From: Psoroptes ovis
Lineage: Eukaryota; Arthropoda; Arachnida; Sarcoptiformes; Psoroptidae
Reading direction: 5' to 3'
DNA length: 64,000 nt
Assembly: GCA_002943765.1 (NCBI GenBank)
Contig: PQWQ01000004.1
Location: 4,402,001 to 4,466,000 of the forward strand
The position numbers were made by a program, and so were the translations under genes. This document shows, in pieces, positions 24,501-46,100 of this stretch (its first letter is position 1; every line of letters begins with the position of its first letter). The notes below the pieces were generated by a model, which searched no databases, was not told the origin of the DNA, and worked only from the letters and a program-made list of their open reading frames with translations.

Positions 24501-25138
24501 TTTCATCATATCAATCATATAATTTAATTTATTATGATTATTGTCTCCTATTTTTTCAAAAATACCTAACTGAAAATTAGTGAAAAATTTCTATCAAAAT
24601 TCAGAATAATTGTTAAAAGATGACAGCACTTAATTTTGATATTAAAATGCAATATTTTATTTTGTTTAGTAAAATTTCATCAAAGACAATTGAAAAATGT
24701 AAAATTTTTACTAAATTTTTATTTGATTCAATAACAAATTCAATTCATTATTTCATGTATGAATAAAACAATGAAAAAAATGATAATAAATAAGATTAAT
24801 CAAAAGATTCAATCAATCAATCAATCAATGTGCAACTGCATCGGATCGATTGATGGCATTCATAATTTGCATTGATTTCTTATTCATCAATGAAAATGTG
24901 TATAAATGGAAATAAATACAAATAAATTTTCAAATATTTTCATCGTATTTTCTTTTCGTTGAATTTCAGAATAAATGAATACTTGACAAATATAACAAAT
25001 AAGAATTGAAAAACAAAACAAAAACAGAAAAAATGACTGAAAATTAGAGAATAAATTAACAAAATGTTTAGAGAATGAATGGTTTGCATAAATATATTTA
25101 CAAATTTCAAAGTCAATAATGTTCTAATATGAATATTT
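18517..25138. other. 6.6-kb region without a recognisable gene
   Basis: This lies upstream of KLF15 and downstream of the mGluR stop. It is AT-rich with short simple repeats: TAA/TTA runs near 19590 and 20695, and (AATC)5 at 24811-24830. A GATCGATC-type palindrome occurs near 24143-24158. The only frame with some protein-like character is 22678-22439 on the minus strand (79 codons, ATG start, hydrophobic N-terminus). It matches nothing I know and overlaps the end of an opposing frame. KLF15 promoter and enhancer sequence is the likeliest content. Confidence 0.45.
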
Positions 25139-33852
<8,714 letters not shown>

Positions 33853-36800
33853 TTTTTTATTGGGATCAATTAATTAATAATCATCATTGATCAATGTGTT
33901 GATGTCATTTTTGTTGTTATTGATTATTTTGAAGAGTCATTATTTTCATCTTCACGACTGCAATTATTTGATTTGTATTTGACAACAAAATTTATGTAAG
34001 AAAAAAGGCAAACAAACAAACATTGTAGAGAACATACGATAGTTAACATAAACTCACTCAAACATCCAATGAATGATTTTGAAAACAATAAATTTTTGTT
34101 GAATTTTAAATAATAATAAAAACATTTGAAATTGATGCATTCGTGTTTGAATAGGATTCAATATTATTAATTTATTATCATTATTTTTTTGGCATTTTTT
34201 CCATTGTTTTTTCATTGATCATGATAGTCGATCACTTTATGATGATGATGATAATGATGTCATTGAAAAACAAATTGTTTGCATCACTTCACATCCATAT
34301 TGTTCTCATTGCATTCGTTGCCTGAATTTGAAGCAATATATATTGAAATTGATATTCCAAATCCATTCGATGGCATTGTTTGCAATATCATTTTCATTAT
34401 TTTTTACTTTAAAATTTTCATTTGATAAAAATTAAATTTCAATTACATTTTATTCATTTGTTTGCCTGCATATAGATAAATGAATATTATTTTTTCGAAA
34501 ATGTCAAATTTGTCTATATTTTTATTAATTCTGATATTTAATTTCGAAAAACATCACAGTCAATATGCAAGTGTGTGTTTGTGTTCGGTATTTATTTTTA
34601 TCATTATGAATTCAGACGTTTCAAATTTATTGAAATATAATTTTTGCCATCTTCATGATGATCATTCGTCATTTAAATATGTGAATCATTGATGATATCG
34701 CTCTTTATTTTTTATATGAATAAATATTCATGAATTGTGATGAATGAAATTTATTGATAAAATTATCATCTCTTAAATTTTCGATCAATTTTTCTTATGA
34801 TTTGAATAATTGATTCAACGGGAATTGCATTTGAATTCTTTTTTTCAAATAATATTGATGACGATCATAATTGCTTAATGAAATCAATTCTGCTGATAAA
34901 ATCTGAAAATAAATGAAATAAAAAATCAGTTTTTTTGTTGCTGAAAAAATTAGATTCATTCCAACAAATCACAATCAGTCAACGCATTGTTCATATGAAA
35001 AGTCATTTTACATGAATTATTTTAGCCGAAAAAAATTGCCAACAGCAAAAAATGATTGTCATGAATATGTGAAGAGACTGATAATCTAATGAATCTCTTG
35101 ATAATTTTTCTGTTTTTCTGATGGAAATATGAAATGTAACAACAATAAAAACAGACACAAATCACACAATCATCACCTTATAATAATGACTATATTTTAG
35201 AGTCATTTAGCTTTAATTTACCTCTTGATGTATGCCAAATTGTTTATGGGTTTTTAAAAAAAATCATTTCCTCTTTGTTTTTCTGGCATAATGAAAATTT
35301 CATTGAACAGATTCTTACATTGAATCACATTGCAGCATTTCAAAGAATACAAAATTCTAATTGAATTAATTATGAGAAAACAAAATGAAATGAATGTGAA
35401 ACAATGACAACGACCAAAAGCATCTTTCAATAAGTTTGAGCATATTATTATTTCATTGTTATCTTCATGATGATGATAATGTATCTAAATAAAATAATAA
35501 TAAAAAGTTTTTTTTTGGTTGCATAAACTTTAATGATAAATGATTGCATATTTTTTGAATTAATATTTTTAACGAAAAATGTGTTAAATATTTGGCGTTC
35601 AAAAAAAAAACAGATAAAAAATCAAATTCCCATCGAAATTAATGTGTATAAATGAAACTTGAAAAATATAAATAATATATTCAAATCAATACTCATTCAA
35701 TTAATAATTTTTTCTATATTTTTCAATAAAAGTTTTATTTTTCCTTATTTTAAACAAAAATAGATGGATTCAAATAAATTAGAATCTGAGAAGAAAATAG
35801 AAATGTTGTTATTGAAATCATTTCCTACTTTTGTATTTTTTTAATTTCACTTTTTTTGGATCAAATAAAAAATGAAATTGTTTCAAGAATAAAAATTGTC
35901 AATAACACAACTTTGTATGAAAAAATATTATTATTCGATATAATTTTGTAAAATCCAAAATACAATGTGTGATATGCAATATGGAATTAGAATCGAAATG
36001 AAAAAAAAAGAAAAACACCCACAGATCACATTTATCATATTATTTTCATGATAACAATACGAGCAAATTTTATGTGATTCAACTTTTAGTTTATGAAAGT
36101 GATTAGCAAAAAAAAGAAGTTTGTGATTTTCACACAAATACAAAAGCAATACAAATCATAAACATACATTGGCAATTTTTTCATTTGAACACTGACTTCA
36201 ATTGTATTCAATACGACCATTCATAAGTTTGCAATACATTTCTTTTTCGGTCATTTTCAGCCATTTCAATTCGAATGATAATTTGTATTTTTGTGTGTTT
36301 GTGCTCGAAAAAATAAGATGCAATTTCGATTCGATTTTATTGTACAAACACAAACGAATATAAATTGGATATATCAAATAAATATTCAGCTATAAATTTT
36401 GATATTTCAACTTGAATATAACCACTTTTTTCATGTGTGTACTGCTGTTTTGTTTGAATTTTAATTCGAAAAATTTCAAAAAAAAATTTTGAAAATTTAT
36501 TTTGAATTAAAATTCAAAATTCGGAATTCTGATCACATTTTTATCATTTGTTGTATTTTTTATTTTATTTTTAAATTTGAAATTTTTCCATTCCATTCGT
36601 TCATTCATGGAATAATACGACGATTGATACTGGCAGCAACATTGGCAATAGTTGGGCGTTTTTTTATATTATTGGCGGCGTTGATAGCAAGTGAATTTGT
36701 GATTTAAAAATCATAATAAAAATTTATGTTTGCCAAAAATATCATTTCACGGAATTTTCGAAATTATTCATATTAAAAAAATGAAAACGAAATCCTTCAA

Positions 36801-37176
36801 AATGATGATAATATTATCGGATAATCAGATAATATGACCATATAAATAGCCATCGCAATAATGAAAATCGAATTATCAAATCTTGTAATTGTTTTTCTAT
36901 TTATTCATTTATTTATTTTGAAAAAAAATTACGAATTAAAATAAATTTATGAAAAATTATTTTTGATTCCATTTTTCACTGATCTTCAAGTTTCACTGAG
37001 GTATTAAAAAACACATGTACATAACCATCATTATAATGATATTGGTTTATAAATGAATATGAAACGGTGCATTAATTGTATTTGGTTCAATAATAATAGC
37101 TATTCTTTGAACTAAATTTCTAAAGTTTTCTCATTTTTAAAAATTGAAAAAAACATGTAACATAGCAATGATAGTA

Positions 37177-37202
37177 TAATAATAATAATAATAATAATAA
37201 TA
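37177..37202. repeat. (TAA)n microsatellite
   Basis: About eight or nine uninterrupted AAT/TAA units in non-coding DNA. Confidence 0.85.
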
Positions 37203-40039
37203 GTTTTTGAATGATGCTGAAATGGATGAAAAAAAGTTTTTATATTTTCTCAAAAAATATTACATTATTTTTTCTGAACATTTTATTTGAAAAAAGTGTA
37301 GAAAAACCAATAGTGTTGATCTATTTATTGTTGTTTTCGAATATTGAATTTGTACAATAAATTTTTTTTTCCATCATTTTGACTTGGTTTCATGTATGAC
37401 TGATATATATATTTGAATTGGAATTTTTTTTCGTGCAAATCATATAAAATGGTGCTAAAAAGCAGAAAACAATCTATCGATCAATCATTTATATTAATGT
37501 TGTTCTTTTCATGTTTGTTGCTGTTTAACATGTGCATGTTTGTGTGTATGAATACACGCAAACCAAACATTAGATGCATATTAGGAAAGAAATATTTGAT
37601 TAGATTGATGAATAAATACTAAATTTCAAGTCAATCATTTTGCTTAATTAATCGTTTGCTTCGATTAATTGATGAAGAGAGTGGAAAAATCAATTGAAAA
37701 CATTCTACACAAATTGAAACAAATTTTCATTTCATTCACTCTTTATTTTTTCTCATGTTAGTTGATATTCAAATGTGAAATGTATTCATAACAATTCAAA
37801 AATTCAAGGTATTTTTTTATTCAATTCAATGATAGTAGAAATACTGAATTTATTTTGAAAATAAATTCAATTTCATTCATTGATCTCAATAAGTTTAATT
37901 ATTTATGGAAATATTTTCACCGAATTTTCAAGCATACACATAAATCATATTTTTGAAAAATTTCATGAATTTTTCCTACTTTCGTTGATTTCAGATATAA
38001 CTTCGAATGTAATTCTCATGTTTTTTTCTCTCTCTCTCTCTTTAATTGTCAAAAAATTGTATCACGAAAAATTCATAAATTTCAAATTTCGGTCCAAATA
38101 AATATTGAATAAAACATTTAAAATCCATTTGATATTATTTATAATCATAAATGACGAATAATTTATATAAAATTGATACAAAATTCATGCTTTATTTTAT
38201 TTATCTTTTAGTTTGAACGCACGCATACACTTGCTCAATCGATTATGATAATTGGTGTCTATGACTTTCAAATAAAATTTGTCTTTGAGAGCATATTGCT
38301 CGAATTTTATTTAATGAAAATCCTTTATTTATGTTCACTTCAATCGGGTTTATTTCGCAACGAATTAAAATTACAAAAAAAAAAAAAAATCAAAAATGAA
38401 ATTAAAAAATGCCTGTGTAAAAAGTTTTGACAAATTGTTGGCTGTTTTTTTTTGCTGTTTAATTCTTTGATACACAGATAAAATTTTGCTGCCATTTTTA
38501 TGGAACATTGTTTTGAACTTTATGATTGAAAATATATACCAACAAACACACACACGCTGTAATTATCAACCACTGTAAAATACAAAAATATATTTAATGT
38601 TTTTTCACACATGAGAAACAAAAAATAATAATGATAATTCACTCTTGATGTTAATGTTTAGATGCTGTTTTCAAACCTTTACATGCACATACAACACTAT
38701 TAACTCATTTTCAAATAAAAAACACAAAGCTACTGTTTGATTTTTGCACATTTCTTCGACTTCACCATTACTAACAACAATAACAAGCAAACAATGACAA
38801 AAACCCTTTTGTTCTAAGTGAATTTATATGTTTTTTTGCGACTTAAGAAAAATTTAGATAAGATTTATTTGAAAATAAAAGAATTTAGATACATTGTTTG
38901 TTTGCTCGCTCGAATCACTGCTAATCATTCGAAGCTCATATCAACTCAATTAAAATGTATTTTTTTTTGTTTACAATTATTTGATTTTTGACAATTTATT
39001 CATCCTTACACTATTCATTAGGTAGAACAATCGCTACTAAGAGTGATTAAAAATGTAATATCTGAGAATTCTAAAAAGTCAAATTAATTTGTAAGTTTTT
39101 GCATAAATAAACATATTCATGAATGATCAATAGTTGATCGAAATTTGTAAACAAAACAAAATCAGCGTAAAAAATTTGCAGAAATTTAGTTAGACGAACA
39201 CAAGCAAATAGAATAAATAAATGGATATTGGTCTAGATTTAATGATCGCACATGTGAAGAATATAATTATTACTAGAAAATGATTAGTGGGAATAATTTT
39301 GAGTATAAAATTTTCAACTTTAAACAATAATTAATTGAAATTCAATTGAATGGCTGGTTTACGATTCGATCATCAAAACCTGAGGAGAGATTTGAATTCG
39401 CCCTCAATTCAAATCAAATCAAAATAAACTTTTGAACAGAAATATTTCATTGTTGTAATGCATACATTCATTTTTCAAAAATAATGAAATTATTTTTAAT
39501 CCTTAATATGAATTAAAATTTTTCGATTTTTTATTAAATGTTGTTTCCTTCAAAAAAAAATTTTAGAATGATTGATGAAATTTGGGCTAAAAATTTGAAA
39601 TTCCTTCAACCATTCAAAAGAATGCGCTCAAATATTCATAACATTATCGCATTAAATGTCATATATGAACCCTTTAACTATCTTTTTCTTTCATAAATTT
39701 TATTTTGATGCTCGACAATTTTTCCATTGTCTTCGAATATAAATAAATTGAATTACACGAGTCGTTTTCTCTTGATAGTCGTAGTGTTGCAGCTCAATTT
39801 CTTTGCATAATTAATGTGAAAAACAAGAAAAATTCAAAATTTAATTCAAAAAAAAAAAAATGTTACGTCATTTGATAATGATAATAAGAATCGTAATTAT
39901 AATAATCAAAATGAATTTCATTTTCAACACTCGACTCTATTTTGATCAATTTTTAATTCAAATAATAAGCAAAAACAAAAAACAACATGAAAAGATAAAA
40001 GTGAAATGTTGTTTTCACTGCAATGTATTAATTTATTTA

Positions 40040-40119
40040 TTAGGTTGTCCACAAAGTTCTGGCCGATTTTCATGAGCAACTCTATTGATTAAGCAGAATG
40101 AAATTTTCGGACAACCTAA
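40040..40119. mobile_element. Short mariner/Tc1-like inverted-repeat element (MITE)
   Basis: An 80-bp unit begins TTAGGTTGTCC and ends GGACAACCTAA, perfect inverted termini of 11 bases. Imperfect pairing extends inward (TTAGGTTGTCCACAAAGTTC against TTAGGTTGTCCGAAAATTTC). It is flanked on both sides by TA (40038-40039 and 40120-40121), the target duplication made by mariner/Tc1 transposases. The terminal sequence resembles mariner inverted repeats. It has no room for a transposase, so it would be a non-autonomous, internally deleted copy. It is somewhat more GC-rich than its surroundings. Confidence 0.72.
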
Positions 40120-43100
40120 TATTTATCAATGTGATATGAGCCTTAAATGAAAATTTTTCGAAATATTAAATAATAAATAAATATTGTTTTGAATGTATGC
40201 CTATGTAAATAATGAACTTCTATATATTTCCTATTTTGGGTGTGATTAAAAAAACTTCTGGAAATCCATAAACTTCACACTTAAATTTCTTTAACTTTTC
40301 AATTCATTTTTTTATTCATAAATGGTTAGATAATGAAAATGGTATCAAAGCTATTAGTTATTATTTTTATAATTAGTGAATTCACCATGAGAAAACAAAT
40401 TTTAAGTTATCTATTAAAAATTACATGATTCCAAAGAAATTTCTTGTCAAAATAAAAAAAATGAATTGAATAATAACAAAATTAAATGTATGCAGCATGA
40501 TAATTTACAAGATTTTGATAAAAATAATCACAATCATTTAATGCAATCTATTTGGAAATGGGTTAAATTTTTTCCATTCTTCTCGGATGTAAATTGATAA
40601 ATTTCTCATTGAATTTAGCGCAGAATAAAACAAAAGAAAATAGTACTATCATGGATTCAAAAAGTCTGAATCGAATAAAAATTTGTATAGAAATTTTATT
40701 GTGAATTTTGTAGCATCATTTCAAACTTGATTAAACTTTGAATGATTAAACGAAAATGAAATGAAATAAAAATAGACGAATAAATAAGACAATGAGTAAA
40801 ACCAAATGATAATAATTGCATTTCCAGCATTCAGCATTGGAAAAATGCTATCGAAATCTTTCATTTTATCGTCGAATGATTCTCAACATAAATATAATGA
40901 TGAAATATTGAAATTGAAGAATATTTTGAAGAAATTGATTATCAATTTTATTTTATGTTCAAAAAGTTGAATACAATCTATTGATTTTCTTTATCAAAAC
41001 AACAGCAACAAAACAAAAATTTTTTTCTCAAGAAAATTTGTATGAAAATGTCGGAATTGATGGAAAAAGTTGCATTCACTTAAGTTTTATTGCAATTCAT
41101 TTCTACAAAAGACACATAATGATAATGATGATAATAATCATTTAAAAACTTTTCAACATTCTCGATCAAATTCGATGTGACTAGAAATTTTTGTTTTTTC
41201 ATTTAAAGAAGATGCGAAAAAAAGATGCTACCATTTTCTGATGATTCATTCATTTTTACATTTGCTTCTAATAATTTTTAATTGCATTTCAAGTTTAATT
41301 TGAATGAATGTTAAATTATATTTGATTGACAGAAAACAGAAATTTCATAAGAATACACATCAAATAATAAAACACAATCCAACATAAAAAACACACCAAG
41401 AATATTTTCTTCAATTCAAATGCAAATACAAAACAATATTTGTACATTGAAAAAATATGAATATTTTTATGTAAGTCTAACAAAAATGAACGGAAATTTT
41501 TGCTTAAAAGCGAATGGAATCGATTTTTTGCATGTAAATATCATTGGATCAATCGATCAATCAATTAATCATAACTTTTATGAAATGCATTCTCTAATTT
41601 GTTTTGGTTTGATTATGTTCATTTTATTTGCCATCAAATATTCATGAATTAGCAAAGAAAATCATTCAAATATTGATTAATCTTGATTTTCAACCAAATT
41701 CAAATCAGAAACGTTTGTAATAAAAACAATTCATTAGTATAATGAAATGTGTGAGAGGATAAAAATTCATCTTATATTTGTCAACTGTGTTTGAGCAAAA
41801 TTGAATAGCATTCAGATATTAGAAAATAAAGATGTGAGAAAGGTGTTGTGCGTATATTATGCTAATGATAAAAATTTAAGAATCGGAATATTTTATCAAA
41901 ATAATGGAAAATAATTATTATGATTGTCTGCAATAATATGGATGGTTATTTGAACAAATACTGCTTCACATGAATTGTTAATGATTGTTATAATTATATT
42001 AAGAATAATGCAAATAATGATAATAATTGAAAATACACAAAATGGAAATTATCGCCGGAAAAACAGGAATTTTAATGTCTATTCATGGTGTACAATGCAC
42101 AATATTCACCATAATCGATTTAAATAATAGGGAAACATTTCTATTTTCAAATCGACTCAATCCTCGATGATTGTTGTAATAATGTTCCTCTATTTTTCTG
42201 CATGTTTATTCATCATATTTAACTATCATTTTAGTGCTGTTGATGCACAGTTGTATGGCCAATCTATGCACATTGATATTTTTATCAGATATTTTATGAA
42301 TATTTGGCCAATATTTTTTCTATCATTTTATTTTATGAACATTTTGTCGTTTGCAATATATTTGCAAATGTATGAATATGTTATGTATGTTGATATTGCA
42401 TTTCAAGCAAACTTTCATTTACTTGAATTGAAAACACGAGAGATTTGAGTTTGGAATTAAGAAAATTCATCCATTTTTTCTTTATTCAATTCATCATTTC
42501 ATGTTGTGATTATTGTTTATTGTTGAATTTTTAAAAACATTCAAAAGTTGGAATTGAACTCAACAACAAAAAAAGGTATATAATGAAAATGTATCAATGT
42601 CTGAATTGTTTTAAATTGAAAATTGTTTTTTTTATTCGGAAACAAATCGATTTTTCAATCAAGATATGAAAAGTTTCATCAATGAAAACATTTGTTACTG
42701 TTCTAACAAATGGAATCAAATGGAATAAAATTTTCAATTGAATCAAAAATAGTTGTGATTTGGGTGAATTCAGTTAGATTTCCCATTGTTCCATGCATCA
42801 ATCTGATCATTGAATGGAATTGAATTCTTGAAAAAAATAAAAAATTTGATCAATTTTATCAATTCAATGTTGACGATCATCATCATGATAACAGCAAACA
42901 TACACACACATTTCAATTGATTCGATGATTGTGAAAAAAAGCATTAAACTATTTTCTGTTGAGTTAGCATCAAATATTTGAACAAAAAAACCAATAAATT
43001 CAATTCAATCAAAACAAAAAACAATGAAAAATATAATGAAATACAATCACAAAACTTTGATCACATTCTCTTCACATGGAACGATTCATGTGTTTTCCAA

Positions 43101-46100
43101 TTTGAATTTCCAAAATTCATCAGTCTCCGTTGATTTGATTTGAGACATCATTTGTTGTTCGGTTTGCCGATGATTATTGATTCATCACTGACGAGAATGA
43201 TAATGGCAGATTTTTACTGAAAAAAATATGTAAAAAATAAGAATCAAATGATTTTAATTTTCATGGTTGCATAAATCTACAATGCAAATTACTTTTCAAC
43301 ATCAAGCATCAACAGCAGGAAACATGCATGCACAAAAAAACCATTGATTTTTCATTTTAATTTTTAAATGTATTTCAATGAGTTTCACATTTTTCTTCTT
43401 TTTTGCTCTTTGATTCCAAATTTGAATATTTTCATTTCTTTTTTTTGTATTCATTCATTTTCAGAGACAAAATCAATTTCAATTTTGAATTGTTTTTTGT
43501 TTCATGTTGTTCACGATTTCAATTGGGGAAAATTTCCATAAATGGTTCAAATTTTTTCCAGCCATCATTTGTTTTGGCATCGTGTATTGAGCGGCCCAAA
43601 ATAAAAATTGCCATTTGTATTGTTTGTATCGACAACCGACTAGTACGAAATCGATTTCATTATTATTCCACACCTTTTCGTTTTACATTGTTTTACATTC
43701 ATTCATTTTTCTTTCTGAGATTGTATTCATTTCAATTTTATTTTAAATTGTTTTTGATGCTTGTTTTTGTGTACATAAACAACAATACTGAAAAAAATTC
43801 AGTGCAGCAGCGTTGAATAATGTATGCATGAGAATTTGATGGAGAAATAGTTTAAATTTTTTTTTTCAATTCGAGAATTAAAATTCAAATTCTTTTCACA
43901 TTGTTTATTATTATAAAAATTTCACTGTGAAATATATTTTTCATTTTATCAATATTCTTGGGTTGTTGAAGAATTCATTATTCTAAAATTATAATATTTA
44001 CTCGTGTTTTCATCATTTTAAATGTAAATATATGCATTTTTATTTGAGCTCCGTTCGAAGCATTCGAGATGTTCAAACGTAGAATGAGCAATATTTATTT
44101 CTTTGATAAATATTAACAGTACCGAATCGGAATGAAAATCAATGCATATGTGAGAAAATAAATTTCTAATATGGAACATTTTCAAGTTGAGCCTTACACT
44201 AATAATGAGTAATAGAAATGGATTAAATGTGTTTTTTTTGATCATTTATTCAATTTTTTAAAATATAAATGTATTTGATCGTAATTTAGATAACTTTTAC
44301 ATTCTTATTGTAGAAAAATAGTGCAATATTATTATTATTATTATTTTTGAAAATGATCATGATATATTAATGTTTTTATATGTATAAATGATATACTTAG
44401 CAGTTTCCAATTTCGCTTCTTCTTTGTTTTACCATAGAATGGATATGTTTGTTTAAAAAAAAGTAGAATAGTGATAGCTGCAATGAGAATGAGAATGGTA
44501 AAAGATTTATTTATTTATTTATCAATCTTTGAAAATTGTATTGAATTTATTTTAACTTTTATATCATATTTCAGTTCACTAATCAGAATTTATATTTTAT
44601 TTTCATGTTTCATCATTATTATTTGAGAGTAACACTGTTATTGCTTTTTTTGACTCAAATTAATAATAGTCTAAGACATTCAAATGCAGGTACAGCATCG
44701 ATTTCGATAGTTTCTTATTCGATAATGTCAAATAGTATTATATTGGTCATTGTAATCTTTAGTTTTTTACACTTTAAATGAAAATTTATTGATTCATTAG
44801 CTACCTGGAAACAAGGTGTTTGGAAGCAAATCTCAAATGATGAGTACGTATTTATATGAATTAATTATAAGAATTATATTATAATTAATATTTATAATAT
44901 AGAAATCGTATGAGAGGCAATCGTATGCATTTATAAGAATATTCAGTGCTATCAATATCTCACAGTTAATTTTCTAATTTTTTCTTCCATTCAATATGCT
45001 CGCATGAAGAATTTGTTTTCCATTCATTCAACATTATTGATTCAAGTGAACTCAATATAAATGAGTGAAACTGAATCGAATAGCTCTGAGAGATTGCTCC
45101 TACAAAATATAATGAGTTGAATTATATCTGAATCGGAAAAAATGACCAAGAGTCTCTTATTGCTTCGAATGTTTAATGCGAATTTGCTGTTTATTTATTC
45201 ATTTTGTTATTTGGAATTTTTATAAATATGTTATTCTATCATTGATTCATCAATTAGATTGCAAATCGAGTATTGAATGGATTTTTTAATTACCTCAAGA
45301 TTGAATTGATTCAATTTTTATTATTTCACTTCAATTCATTAATTTTTGTGCTGATGTCCATTTATTGTATAGTAAAAAGGGGATAAAGGTTACATCAAGC
45401 GTTTGTGCAGGCTTTTAATTAACTAAATAAAGTCAAAAAATTTTGAATATGATTGTAAATGGCCTAGAATTGAAATAAAAATCAATTGATTCATTGAAAA
45501 CTGAACAGATTTCCTATTTATATAAAAAACGGCTAGAAACAAATGCAAAGAGAGAAAGGTTTTTTAATTTCCATGGTATTTTGAGTAATTTCCAAAATTT
45601 TAATGGAAAAATTCATTTTTGATAAATCATCTCTGAAACGACAGATTTTAAATTTTGAATATATCAAAATAAGACAATGAAATTCATTGATAAATTGTAT
45701 TAAATATTGAATTTTTAATGATTTTATAAAACTTGAAAATCCTATTTATGAACAATTGAAAGAATTAGAAATTGAAACAAACTGAAATGATCAAACATAT
45801 GAATAATTACTGACATATCGTCATGATTCTAGATGAATGATTATCTGATTAATAATAATGATGATAATGTCATCATTGTCAAAATGTGTATATGAGAGAA
45901 TCATGTATGAATCTATGTGCGAAACCATTCTGATATAATCAAAGCAGAAAAGTGAAATTAGGCCATGTATGATGGTCATTGAATACAATGATCATGATAA
46001 TGACAACAATACAAGTCAAACAAATAGAAACGACAAGACAAGACATAAATGAATTAATGAAATAAATTAAATTCCTTTTTTGAACACTGAACCGAAAAAC

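Noticed and set aside
42167..42448. 93-codon frame with a signal-peptide-like start
   Set aside because: Aromatic, membrane-like composition typical of T-rich DNA and no splice or family support; left as a weak candidate inside the desert.
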